This document shows positions 13,145 through 21,349 of a stretch of DNA of 21,376 nucleotides, piece after piece. The stretch covers positions 1 to 21,376 of the forward strand of contig DASZMJ010000544.1 in the NCBI GenBank assembly GCA_035551935.1. The letters are read 5' to 3'. The position numbers and the translations under genes were made by a program. This stretch comes from DASZMJ01 sp035551935. Lineage in GTDB: Bacteria > Planctomycetota > Planctomycetia > Isosphaerales > Isosphaeraceae. Positions within the stretch are counted from its first letter, which is position 1. Each line of letters opens with the position of its first letter. The notes under the pieces were generated by a model. It had not been told where the DNA came from, made no database searches, and saw only the letters and a program-made list of their open reading frames with translations.

Positions 13145-14761
13145 TCAGTGGTTCCAGGAGGCTTCGGTCGCGTTCAGGAGGGTCCAGAAGAGGTCCGTGA
13201 GCCGCTCCTTCCGCGTGTTGCCGCGGGTGCCGTCGAGCTTGGAGACGAAGTGGGCCGACTCGGCGGGGGTCGGGCGGCGGGTCAGGACGGTCAGGTAGGC
13301 GACCTCGACCGCCTTGGCGTCGTCGGGGGCGAGGATGGCGATCCGGGTCGTGGCGTTGGCCAGGTCGTCCTTGGTCTTCTCCCGGACGAGGGTGCCGTTC
13401 ATCAGGAGGAGGCGCTGGGGGATCGTGCCGGCGCGGGCGTCGAACTCGTCCTCGCCGGTGTCGCCGTAGCGGCCGACGAACTCGTTGCGGCCGTTGTAGG
13501 CGGCGAGGCGGAAGAACCAGAACGATCGGCCGTCGAGGGTCGTCAAGGACGCCGCCTGGAGGACGGCGCCGGCGACCTGCTCGGGCCGGAGCCGGGTCAA
13601 CGGGAACGAGGCCCAGGCCTCCTCCTGCTCGGCGGTCGGGCCGTCGCCGTCGGATTCGGTGGCACTGTCGATCCGGAACGGGGTCGTGGCGGCGATCACG
13701 CGGATGAGGCGACGGAGGTCGTGGCCGTGGCTCGCGAAGTCGTCGGCCAGGACCTGGAGCGCCGGGTGGACCTCACCTGCGGCGGGCAGGTCGTCGATCG
13801 GCTCGACCAATGGCCGGCCGAGCAAGAGGGCCCAGACTCGGTTGACGGTCGCCCGCGCGAGGGTCGGATTCCTCGGGTCGACGACCCAGGCCGCGAGCCG
13901 TTCGCGGGGCTTGCCCGAGGCCGGCAAGAGCTCGGGACGGAACGGCACGCGGGGCTCGACGGTCGTCGGCTGCTTCGACTTGCGGTCGGGGGGGTGATAG
14001 TCCGGCTGGGTGTCTCGGACGCCGCGGAGATCGGAGTGCAGGGCGCCGAAGAAGGCGGCGAGGCCACGGAAGTCGGCCTGCTTCCAGGGCTGGAACGGGT
14101 GGTTGTGGCATTGCGCGCAGTCGAGCCGGACGCCGAGGAACGCCCGCGCCACCCGCGCCGCGAGCCGCTCCGGGTCGGGGCGGCCGGTCTCGGGGTTGAA
14201 CGTCACGGTCTCGAAGTTCGTCTCGGGGTGGTCGGTCCAGACCCCGTTGCCGGCGATCAGGTCGCGGACGATCGCGTCATACGGCCGGTTCGCGGCCAGG
14301 GCGTCGCCGAGCCAGGTCACGAATCGCCGGCGACGGAAGACGATGAACGGCCCGTCCTCGGTGCCGACGAAGGCCCGGGCCAGCCGATCGGCCAGGTAAT
14401 CGGCGGAGCGGCGGTCGCGGAGCACGTCGTCGAGCCACGTCTCGACCCGCCCCTCGGCCGGCAGGGCCTCGAAGCGCCGGGTTTCTTCGAGCGAGGGGAT
14501 CGTCCCCGTCAGGGCCAGCGAGAGCCGTCGAAGGACGGCCAGGTCGGCCGTCCGGGGCGTCGGCTTCAGCCCCTTCTCGTCCCAGCGTCGCCGGAAGACG
14601 GCGTCGACCTCGGCGACGACCGGCCCGAGGTCGTCGCGCGGGCCGTCGGCGGCGTCGGCCCGCACCGGGCGGGCCCGGTCGGGCGCGCGGCCGATGCCCG
14701 CGCCCAGGGCCGCGGCGCCGCCGAGGACGACGGCGATGAACAGCAGGTCGCGCCTCCCCAT
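13145..14761 (-). CDS. DUF1549 and DUF1553 domain-containing protein
   Basis: A 538-residue exported protein carrying the fused DUF1549 (about residues 50-260) and DUF1553 (about 290-510) domains typical of planctomycetes. The start is ATG 14761 (MGRRDLLFIAVVLGGAAALG), preceded by GAGGAGG with a 6-base spacer; a longer in-frame start lacks such a site. The first 25 residues form a membrane-targeting signal. DUF1549 marks are LRRLSLALTGTIPSLEE, YDAIVRDLIAGNGVW and the heme-like DCAQCHNHPFQPW (C215, C218, H219). DUF1553 marks are DPRNPTLARATVNRVWALLL, GRPLVEPIDDL, HDLRRLIRVIAATTPFR, LTRLRPEQVAGAVLQAASL, LLLMNGTLV and LTVLTRRPTPAE. Function is unproven; the CxxCH suggests possible heme attachment. 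It is shorter than many fused members, which often carry an extra cytochrome-like domain. Confidence 0.93.
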   Translation of the reverse strand: MGRRDLLFIAVVLGGAAALGAGIGRAPDRARPVRADAADGPRDDLGPVVAEVDAVFRRRWDEKGLKPTPRTADLAVLRRLSLALTGTIPSLEETRRFEALPAEGRVETWLDDVLRDRRSADYLADRLARAFVGTEDGPFIVFRRRRFVTWLGDALAANRPYDAIVRDLIAGNGVWTDHPETNFETVTFNPETGRPDPERLAARVARAFLGVRLDCAQCHNHPFQPWKQADFRGLAAFFGALHSDLRGVRDTQPDYHPPDRKSKQPTTVEPRVPFRPELLPASGKPRERLAAWVVDPRNPTLARATVNRVWALLLGRPLVEPIDDLPAAGEVHPALQVLADDFASHGHDLRRLIRVIAATTPFRIDSATESDGDGPTAEQEEAWASFPLTRLRPEQVAGAVLQAASLTTLDGRSFWFFRLAAYNGRNEFVGRYGDTGEDEFDARAGTIPQRLLLMNGTLVREKTKDDLANATTRIAILAPDDAKAVEVAYLTVLTRRPTPAESAHFVSKLDGTRGNTRKERLTDLFWTLLNATEASWNH

Positions 14762-14857
14762 GCCGAGCCTCCTCGACGATCCCCGGGCGGTCCGATGTCC
14801 GCCGACGTCTGGGATACGCGCCGGGACGGCCCCGGGTTTCAAGGAGGCGTGGCGCCG

Positions 14858-15973
14858 TTAGCGGGGCGGGGTCGCCGACTTGGGGACGTCGACCGAGGGC
14901 AATTCGCCGCCGGGTCCGGGCTCCGCCCCTTTGCCCTGGGCGGCCTCGGCCTTCTTGCGGTCGTCGAGGGCGCGGAGGATGCCCTCGATCCGGGCGACGT
15001 CCTGGGCCGTGCGGTCGAAGATCTGGACCCCTTGCGGGGGCTGGAATTTGAACTCGTCGCGGCCGATGTCCTTGTCCGTGAGGCCGAACTCGACGCCCGT
15101 ATAGGACAGGACGATCCGGGTCGGCCGGTCGCTCGCCGCGACCGGGGGGAGCGCGGGGGTGCCGGCGGCTTTCTTCTCGGGGGGGGCGGTCTCGAGGATC
15201 GACCGGGTCATGCCCTTGAACTCGACCTGATAGGGCCAGCCGTCGCCCTTGCCGAGCCAGAGCGTGACCCGGCTCGGCACGAACGGCGGCAGCGGCCCCT
15301 TCGCGGGCAGGGCGCCGACGCCGGGGAGGTTCAGGGTCGAGGGGTCGGACCACTCGCCGCGGAGGACCCAGACGTCGTGGTTGTCGAGCACGTCGGACTT
15401 CTTCTGGTCGAAGCGGATCAGCTTGCGGAGGCCCCGGAGCAGCGCATCGGGCCCGGCCAGGCCGAGTTGCGCCTGGAGCTGCTCGCGGATCTCGGGGTCG
15501 AAATGGGAGTCGTTGAGCTTGCCGAGGACCTGCGAGATGTCGGTCCGCTCGCAGGCCTGGACCTCGAGCACCTGCTGGAATTCGATGAGATACTTGCCGT
15601 CGCAGACCTGGATCATCGTCCCCTTGGCGTCGCCGAGCCTCACGACCGACAGATTCATGCGGAAGCGGTTCGACGGGGCGCGGAGGTACGTGCCCTGGAT
15701 GGCGAAGCTCTGGCCGAGCATCTCGACCGTCTCGAGGAGCTGGGCGCGGACGGAGGTGACGGCCTTGAGCTTGTCGATGGCCTCGTCGATGACCGCCTCG
15801 GCGGCCTTCTCGGCCTCGGTCCGGGGGACCTTGGCGGCGGCCTTGGCCTGGCCGGCGGCGCTCGGGTTGCGTGCCGCGTCGGGGGCCTGGGCGCCGGCCC
15901 AGGCCGTCAGGGCCAGGGCGATGGCCAGGGTCGGGAGGAGCCGATCGTATGGCATGGCGGGATGACGCCGCAT
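14858..15973 (-). CDS. LolA-like secreted protein
   Basis: A 371-residue exported protein. A Sec signal (LLPTLAIALALTAWAGAQA) is followed by an Ala/Lys-rich linker, then a domain resembling LolA/outer-membrane lipoprotein-sorting proteins: VTSVRAQLLETVEMLGQSFA, GTYLRAPSNRFRMNLSV, GTMIQVCDGKYLIEF and, later, VTLWLGKGDGWPYQVEFKGM. This repeated strand pattern, an uncleaved half-barrel that wraps a lipid or protein partner, is the basis for the call; no close family name is certain. Two cysteines (in QVCDG and QACERT) might form a disulfide. The start is uncertain: ATG 15973 has AAGG too close, and ATG 15955 is the alternative; both retain the signal. It appears first in a minus-strand set with the DUF1549/DUF1553 gene 96 bases downstream. 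Confidence 0.7.
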   Translation of the reverse strand: MRRHPAMPYDRLLPTLAIALALTAWAGAQAPDAARNPSAAGQAKAAAKVPRTEAEKAAEAVIDEAIDKLKAVTSVRAQLLETVEMLGQSFAIQGTYLRAPSNRFRMNLSVVRLGDAKGTMIQVCDGKYLIEFQQVLEVQACERTDISQVLGKLNDSHFDPEIREQLQAQLGLAGPDALLRGLRKLIRFDQKKSDVLDNHDVWVLRGEWSDPSTLNLPGVGALPAKGPLPPFVPSRVTLWLGKGDGWPYQVEFKGMTRSILETAPPEKKAAGTPALPPVAASDRPTRIVLSYTGVEFGLTDKDIGRDEFKFQPPQGVQIFDRTAQDVARIEGILRALDDRKKAEAAQGKGAEPGPGGELPSVDVPKSATPPR

Positions 15974-16128
15974 TTCCTTAAGGGTCGGGAAAGGGAAACC
16001 CGATCATAACCCCAGGCGTCCCGGCGGACAAGCCCGGCCGCGACGAGCCCAAATCCGAGGCCCGAACCGAATCCAGGATGGAAGGTCCTCCCCGATCCGT
16101 CGGGGTGACGGGAAGGAGTCTGTCGGCG

Positions 16129-17211
16129 ATGGCGAACACGATCGGAGTGCTGCTCCTGGCGGCGGCGACCGCCTCGGGCGGGATCTTTGGCAAGGCGCAC
16201 GTCGGCGGCAAGAAGTTCTTGCGCGCCCACGCCGTGCAGGACGGCCCGCCGCCCCCGGGCGGCCCGCTCTCCCCGATGGGCAACGGCATGGGCATGAACC
16301 CCGCCGATTGCCCCCCGGGCATGGGGATGATGGGCGGCGCCGGCATGATGGGCGGCATGGGCCAGCCCGGCCGCCGCTTCCCCAACACGAGGAGCCAGAT
16401 CTTCTTCGTCGACCCACCGGGCATGAAGATCGGCTGGCAGACCTCGTCGCCGACGGGCGAGAAGATGTACCTGCCGGCCCAACTGACCGTCCCGGCGCGG
16501 TACAACTTCAACCAGGGGTTCATCTACCGGCTCAAGCTCACCGACATCCCCGGCCACCCGGGGCTGGTCCTCTATCCGACGATCGAGGTCGCCCCCTCGA
16601 CGCCGGTCACCGACGCCTACGTGACGCACAACGCGATCCCGGCGATCTTCGAGGAGGCCGACTTCGACCAGATCAAGGCCGGCAACTTCGTGACCAAGGT
16701 CATCTACCTGCCCGACCCGAAGTACCAGGAGCTGGCGATCCAGGGGGTCGAGACGCTCGTCTCGACGCGGCTGGAGCCGGGCGTCGACCCGATCCTCGAG
16801 GCCGACCGCCGGGGCACGATCCTGATGATCCTCCGCGTCGGTGCCATCGACCTGGAGATGCCGGGCGCCGGCGCCATGGCGCCGAACATGAACGTGGCCA
16901 TGCCCGGCGCCGCCGGCACGGCGACCGTCCTGCCGCCGGGCTCGCTGCCGCCGGGGGTCAACCCGTTCGTCCCCCGCGTCGTGCCGACCCCCGCGCCGAC
17001 GTTGCCCGAGAGCGTGCCGGTCGACACCGCCCCGGTCTCCCCCGCGCCGGCCAACGTCCCGCCGCCGCCCGAGGCCGAGACGCCGCCGGCCCAGCCCGCC
17101 CCCGGCGAGGCCATGCCCGCCGAGGAGCCCAAGCCCGCCCCCGGCGACGCCCAGCCCGCCGCGCCGCCGCCCGCCGAGCCCCCCGCCGAGGCCCCCAAGC
17201 CCGAAGGCTGA
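16129..17211 (+). CDS. Secreted planctomycete protein with Gly/Met-rich segment and Pro/Ala-rich tail
   Basis: A 360-residue exported protein of unknown function. The start ATG 16129 has GGAAGGAG 10 bases upstream and opens with the hydrophobic MANTIGVLLLAAATASGG signal; an earlier in-frame ATG (16078) lacks a ribosome site. After the signal come a Gly/Met/Pro-rich stretch (about residues 43-83, repeated GMG, MMGG), a folded domain (about 90-250) and a low-complexity Pro/Ala/Glu tail (about 285-360) that looks like a wall- or surface-spanning spacer. The folded domain has FIYRLKLTDIPGHPGLVLYP, then TIEVAP and KVIYLPDP, a pattern repeated in the next gene, so the two are paralogous over this domain. 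Divergent from the LolA-like gene; a hairpin follows the stop. Confidence 0.72.
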   Translation: MANTIGVLLLAAATASGGIFGKAHVGGKKFLRAHAVQDGPPPPGGPLSPMGNGMGMNPADCPPGMGMMGGAGMMGGMGQPGRRFPNTRSQIFFVDPPGMKIGWQTSSPTGEKMYLPAQLTVPARYNFNQGFIYRLKLTDIPGHPGLVLYPTIEVAPSTPVTDAYVTHNAIPAIFEEADFDQIKAGNFVTKVIYLPDPKYQELAIQGVETLVSTRLEPGVDPILEADRRGTILMILRVGAIDLEMPGAGAMAPNMNVAMPGAAGTATVLPPGSLPPGVNPFVPRVVPTPAPTLPESVPVDTAPVSPAPANVPPPPEAETPPAQPAPGEAMPAEEPKPAPGDAQPAAPPPAEPPAEAPKPEG

Positions 17212-17234
17212 GGCCGGCATGCGGACTGGGTAAA

Positions 17235-17305
17235 CCCTCACCCCGGCCCTCCCCCGCCGGAGAGGACTTCCGCCCTCTCCCCCCGGGAGAGGGCCGGGGT
17301 GAGGG
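17235..17305 (+). terminator. Large inverted repeat after the Pro/Ala-tailed secreted protein gene
   Basis: Perfect 17-base arms (17235-17251 and 17289-17305, CCCTCACCCCGGCCCTC and complement) enclose a 37-base region holding a second stem (GGAGAGG with CCTCTCC). A T-rich CCTTCTTATTC follows. The CCCTCACCCCGGCCCTCTCC-type motif is a widespread dispersed repeat in GC-rich bacteria, here possibly recruited as a terminator. Confidence 0.6.
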
Positions 17306-17375
17306 CCTTCTTATTCACGATGGTCCCGAGTCCGCCCCGCGCGGGTTCCCCTGGCCCCTTCCGAGGATCGTGCCG

Positions 17376-19046
17376 ATGGTCATGACCCCGACGAACCGGC
17401 GCGGGGCCGCCGCTCGGCTGGCCCTGGCCCTCGTGCTGACGACGCCGATCGTCGCCCGCGCCCAGGCGACGAACCCGCCCGGGATCGCCAGCACGGCCCC
17501 GGCCGAGGCCCCGGCCGCGTCCTCGGCCCCGACGCTCCCGCCCGACGTGCAGCTCGTGAAGTTCCGGGTGCCGGAGGGGGTCGCGCTCGAACTGCTCGGG
17601 CCGGCGACGGAGCCGTTGCCGACGGGCGTGGCGCCGGACCTGATCGCGATGAAGGTCGGGGTGGCCTATCACCTCAAGCTCAGCAAGTTCGCCGAGCGGC
17701 CCGACGCGGTCCTGTACCCCGTGGTCGAGGTCGTCGGCCATCTGCACCGGCCGTCGGGGATCGACCCCTCGAAGTTCCCGATCCGGGTCCCCTTCCGCGA
17801 CTCCGACATCCTCGACGCGATCGACCGCAACCGGATGGTCAGCGAGGTCATCTACCTCGAAGACCCCGAGCAGGCGTTGCCGATGGCACTGCCGAAGGGC
17901 GAGATCCCGGTCGCGACCCTGACGGCGGGCGAGAATCCCTTGAAGGTCGCGGCGAAACTCGGGAGGGTCATGGCCATGGTCACGCTCGGCGGCCGGGCAC
18001 CGACGGCCGACGAGATCGCGACGGTTTCCGGCTCGGGCCTGACCTCGGGCCCATGCCCGTTCGTCGGGCCGTCGGGCCCGTGCGGGTTGCCGTGCGGGCC
18101 GGTGACGGGCACGCCGCCGCCGCCGGGCCGGCCGTGGCTGCCGAAGGACGAGTTCATCTGCGACGGCGGCGACCGCGACACGCCGCTCCAGTTCATCGGC
18201 GACGGCGGCCTCCGCGGGATCGACCCGCGCGACGCCCTGATCGTCTTCAACGACGGCCGTCGTCCGCGCGTCTTGCCGACGAACATGGTCTGCATCTACG
18301 CCCCGAGGTTCGCCGCGGTGCTCGTCAGCCTCGCCGCCGTCGGCAACGTCACCGTCCAGGGCCCGCGCGGGGCCGAGATCCTCGAACGCCAGCAGACGAC
18401 CGCCCTGCGGCAGCCGACCTTGAAGTTCGTGCGGAACGAGACCCTCGTACTGGCCCGGCACCGGATGCGGCCGTCGAACCTCCAGAACCGCGCCATCGCC
18501 GGCGGCGTGGCCGAGCTCCGGGTACTCGACGGCCTCGTCGGCGGCGTCCGCGCCACCGCGATCAAGACGCCCGTCGGCGCCGAGACCCTCAAGAACCGGC
18601 GCAAGGCCATGGGGATCAAGACGCTGGCCAAGCCCGTCGGCATCAAGACCGCCGAGAGCGCCGTCGTCACCGGGCTGGTCCAGGGGCCGATGCAGACCGT
18701 GATGACCTGGCCCGCCCGCGAGGTCGCCGGCTCCGAGACCCCGCCGAACCTGCCCGGCCTGGCCGTCATCAAGCGCGTCAGCACCGGCGTCGCCGAGCCC
18801 GGCGACGTGATCACCTACTCGATCCAGTACCGCAACATGGGCAACACGCCGATCTCCTCCGTCTCGATCATCGACAGCCTGACCGCCCGCCTCGAATACG
18901 TCCCCCGCAGCGCCAAGGGGCCCGCCGGCACCGTCTTCACCGCCGGCGAGAACAAGTCCGGCGGCACCGAGCTCCGCTGGGACCTCCCCGGCGCCCTCGC
19001 CCCCGGCGCCGAGGGGTACGTCACCTTCGAGGCCCTCGTCCGTTGA
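17376..19046 (+). CDS. Secreted DUF11 domain-containing protein
   Basis: A 556-residue exported protein. ATG 17376 is supported by GAGGA 8 bases upstream; a signal peptide (AARLALALVLTTPIVARAQA) follows a basic start. Residues about 60-215 repeat the domain of the preceding gene (VAYHLKLSKFAERPDAVLYP, VVEVV, VSEVIYLEDPEQ). A Cys/Gly/Pro-rich hinge (PCPFVGPSGPCGLPCGP) leads to DEFICDGGDRDTP (258-270) and MVCIYAPRFAAVLVSLAAVG, a core I recognise from conserved planctomycete envelope proteins. A Lys-rich repeat-like region (AIKTPVGAETLKN, MGIKTLAKPVGIKTAES) precedes a C-terminal DUF11 immunoglobulin-like domain (about 458-556: LAVIKRVSTGVAEPGDVITY, IQYRNMGNTPI). It is probably a surface or wall protein; no enzymatic motif is seen. 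Confidence 0.82.
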   Translation: MVMTPTNRRGAAARLALALVLTTPIVARAQATNPPGIASTAPAEAPAASSAPTLPPDVQLVKFRVPEGVALELLGPATEPLPTGVAPDLIAMKVGVAYHLKLSKFAERPDAVLYPVVEVVGHLHRPSGIDPSKFPIRVPFRDSDILDAIDRNRMVSEVIYLEDPEQALPMALPKGEIPVATLTAGENPLKVAAKLGRVMAMVTLGGRAPTADEIATVSGSGLTSGPCPFVGPSGPCGLPCGPVTGTPPPPGRPWLPKDEFICDGGDRDTPLQFIGDGGLRGIDPRDALIVFNDGRRPRVLPTNMVCIYAPRFAAVLVSLAAVGNVTVQGPRGAEILERQQTTALRQPTLKFVRNETLVLARHRMRPSNLQNRAIAGGVAELRVLDGLVGGVRATAIKTPVGAETLKNRRKAMGIKTLAKPVGIKTAESAVVTGLVQGPMQTVMTWPAREVAGSETPPNLPGLAVIKRVSTGVAEPGDVITYSIQYRNMGNTPISSVSIIDSLTARLEYVPRSAKGPAGTVFTAGENKSGGTELRWDLPGALAPGAEGYVTFEALVR

Positions 19047-19054
19047 TTCCTCGA

Positions 19055-19103
19055 AGGGCAGGGTTCGCCCTGCGGGCCGAAGAGGCAGGGCAAGCCCTGC
19101 CCT
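19055..19103. repeat. REPIN-like inverted repeat, degenerate on the left
   Basis: Arms of 19 bases (19055-19073 and 19085-19103) pair with two mismatches around an 11-base loop. Each arm is itself a palindrome (GCAGGG...CCCTGC). On the reverse strand the right arm opens with GTAG then GGCAGGG-CTTG-CCCTGCC; the left outer end reads GAAG in place of GTAG. It begins 8 bases after the DUF11 gene stop. Confidence 0.65.
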
Positions 19104-19136
19104 ACAAGGATCGAGTGAACGCGAATACGTTCCCGG

Positions 19137-19172
19137 GTCCCCGTGGCGTGGCTTGCACCGCGCCACGGGGAC
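19137..19172 (+). terminator. Probable terminator after the DUF11 gene region
   Basis: A perfect 12-bp GC-rich stem (19137-19148 with 19161-19172; GTCCCCGTGGCG and complement), extendable by three pairs including one G-U, is followed by TTTCGG. It separates the DUF11 gene from the DUF255 gene. Confidence 0.5.
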
Positions 19173-19258
19173 TTTCGGCTTGAAACGTGCGGGCGTTCCC
19201 TGAGACGATCGGCGACCATCGACGCCCAGGACGTGACACCGAGACGAGGCCACTTCCG

Positions 19259-21349
19259 ATGACCGCAGCGCACAGCGACCGGCCGGCCAACCGCCTGGCG
19301 GGGGAGACGAGCCCGTACCTGCTCCAGCACCGGCACAACCCGGTCGACTGGTACCCCTGGGGCGACGAGGCGTTCGCCCGGGCGAAGGCCGAGGACAGGC
19401 CGGTCTTCCTCTCGGTCGGCTACTCGGCGTGCCACTGGTGCCACGTCATGGAGCGCGAGAGCTTCGAGAGCCCCGAGGTCGCGGCCTTGATGAATGAGCA
19501 TTTCATCAACATCAAGGTCGACCGCGAGGAGCGGCCCGACGTCGACCAGATCTACATGAACGCCGTGCAGGCCCTCAGCGGCCACGGCGGCTGGCCGATG
19601 TCGGTCTTCCTCACGCCCGACGCCCGTCCGTTCTTCGGCGGCACGTACTATCCGCCCGCCGATCGCCACGGCATGCCCGGCTTCCCGCGGGTGCTCGTGA
19701 GCGTCGCCAAGGCCTGGCGCGAGCGCCGCGACGAGATCGCCGAGTCGGCGGCTCAGTTGACCGAGGGGCTCCGCCAGCTCGGCGAGGTCCCGCGCGCCGA
19801 GGGGGACCTCGACGTCAAGGTCCTCGACCGCGCCGCGCATAAGCTGATCTCCTCCCTCGATCCCGTCCACGGCGGCTTCGGCCGGGCGCCGAAGTTCCCG
19901 CACGCGATGGATTTGAGGGTGCTGCTCCGTCACCACGCCCGGACCGGCGACACCCAGTCCCTCCACGCCGTCCGCCACACCCTCGACATGATGGCCCGCG
20001 GCGGCATCTACGACCACCTCGGCGGCGGCTTCGCCCGCTACTCGACCGACGACCGCTGGCTCGTCCCCCACTTCGAGAAGATGCTCTACGACAATGCCTT
20101 GCTCACCTCCGTCTACCTGGAAACCTATCAGGCGACCGGCGACCGTTCCTATGCCGACGTCGCCCGCGCGACGCTCGACTACGTCCTCGACCGCATGACC
20201 GGCCCCGAGGGGGGCTTCGACTCGACCGAGGACGCCGACAGCGAGGGGGTCGAGGGGAAATACTACGTCTGGTCGCTCGCCGAGGTCCGCGACGTCCTCG
20301 GCCGCGAGCGGTCCGAGGCATTCGCTTATGTCTACGACGTGACCGAACCCGGCAACTGGGAGCACCAGAACATCCTGCACCTGCCCAAGCCGATCGCCCA
20401 GGCCGCGAAGCTCCTGAACCGCGACGAGGCCGGCCTCCGCGCCGACCTGGCCGAGGACCGCGCGAAACTCCTCGCCGCGCGCGACCGCCGCGTGCCGCCG
20501 GGCAAGGACACGAAGATGCTCACGTCCTGGAACGGCCTCATGATCGCGGCGATGGCCGAGGCTTCGCGCGTCCTCGACGACCCCCGCTACCTCGACGCCG
20601 CCCGCCGCGCCGCCGGCTTCCTGCTCGACACCCTCCGCACCCCCGACGGTCGCCTCTTGCACACGTATAAAGATGGGCAAGCGAAGATCAACGGCTTCCT
20701 CGACGACTACGCGAACCTGGTCGACGCGCTCACGCGCCTCTTCGAGGCCGGCGGCGAGCCGCGCTGGATCGAAACGGCCCTCGGCCTGGCGGAGGTCCTG
20801 CTCTCCGACTTCCGCGACGAGGACTCCGGCGGCTTCTTCTACACCGGCGCGGGCCACGAATCCCTCATCGCCCGCCCGGCCGACCTCTACGACAACGCCA
20901 CCCCCTCCGGCGCCGCGATGGCCGCGACCGCCTTGCTCCGCCTCGCCGCCCTGACCGGCCGCGAGGCCCTCGCCGACGCCGGCCGCGCCACGCTCTCCGC
21001 CCTCGGCGCCATCCTCTCCCAGGCCCCGATGGCCGCCGGCCAGGCGTTGATCGCGCTCGACTTCTCCCTCGCCACCCCCCGCGAGTTCGCCGTCGTCGCC
21101 GGCTCGGACCCCGCCGAGTTCGCCGCCGTCCTCGCCACGATCTCCTCCCGCTTCCTCCCCCACAAGGTCGTCGCCCCCTCGCTCCCCGAGCACGTCGCGA
21201 CGCTCTCGCCCCTCGTCCCCCTCGTCGCCAACCGCCCCGCCCTCGACTCTCTTGTCACCACCTACATCTGCGAGCACTTCGCCTGCTCCGCCCCCGTCGT
21301 CGGCGTCGAAGGGGTCGAGTCGGCCCTCGGGCCGCGCCCCGCCGTGTAG
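19259..21349 (+). CDS. DUF255 / YyaL-type thioredoxin-fold protein
   Basis: A 696-residue cytoplasmic protein of the YyaL/SPATA20 family: an N-terminal thioredoxin-like DUF255 domain (about residues 8-170) fused to an (alpha/alpha)6-barrel region like glycan epimerases. The family signature is complete: NRLAGETSPYLLQHRHNPVD, WYPWGDEAF, the redox-type motif C58-H-W-C61 in SACHWCHVMERESFE, NIKVDREERPDVDQIYM, GGWPMSVFLTPD and FFGGTYYP. The barrel shows GGIYDHLGGGFARYSTDDRW, VPHFEKMLYDNALL, DADSEGVEGKYYVWS, TSWNGLMIAAMAEA and a C-terminal YICEHFACSAPV. Substrate unknown. ATG 19259 begins the conserved region; the frame is open upstream to a GTG without support. The stop codon TAG is part of the GTAG of the repeat at the window's end. 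Confidence 0.95.
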   Translation: MTAAHSDRPANRLAGETSPYLLQHRHNPVDWYPWGDEAFARAKAEDRPVFLSVGYSACHWCHVMERESFESPEVAALMNEHFINIKVDREERPDVDQIYMNAVQALSGHGGWPMSVFLTPDARPFFGGTYYPPADRHGMPGFPRVLVSVAKAWRERRDEIAESAAQLTEGLRQLGEVPRAEGDLDVKVLDRAAHKLISSLDPVHGGFGRAPKFPHAMDLRVLLRHHARTGDTQSLHAVRHTLDMMARGGIYDHLGGGFARYSTDDRWLVPHFEKMLYDNALLTSVYLETYQATGDRSYADVARATLDYVLDRMTGPEGGFDSTEDADSEGVEGKYYVWSLAEVRDVLGRERSEAFAYVYDVTEPGNWEHQNILHLPKPIAQAAKLLNRDEAGLRADLAEDRAKLLAARDRRVPPGKDTKMLTSWNGLMIAAMAEASRVLDDPRYLDAARRAAGFLLDTLRTPDGRLLHTYKDGQAKINGFLDDYANLVDALTRLFEAGGEPRWIETALGLAEVLLSDFRDEDSGGFFYTGAGHESLIARPADLYDNATPSGAAMAATALLRLAALTGREALADAGRATLSALGAILSQAPMAAGQALIALDFSLATPREFAVVAGSDPAEFAAVLATISSRFLPHKVVAPSLPEHVATLSPLVPLVANRPALDSLVTTYICEHFACSAPVVGVEGVESALGPRPAV

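Noticed and set aside
13148..16009. Open plus-strand frame of about 950 codons opposite the DUF1549/DUF1553 and LolA-like genes
   Set aside because: It is the antisense shadow of two recognisable genes; its product is low-complexity Arg/Gly/Val/Asp and Leu-rich, as expected from GC-rich codon bias, and it has no family signature.
18815..21277. Open minus-strand frame of about 820 codons opposite the DUF255 gene
   Set aside because: The product is Glu/Gly/Val/Ala repetitive and mirrors a protein with complete YyaL signatures; it is an artefact of codon bias.
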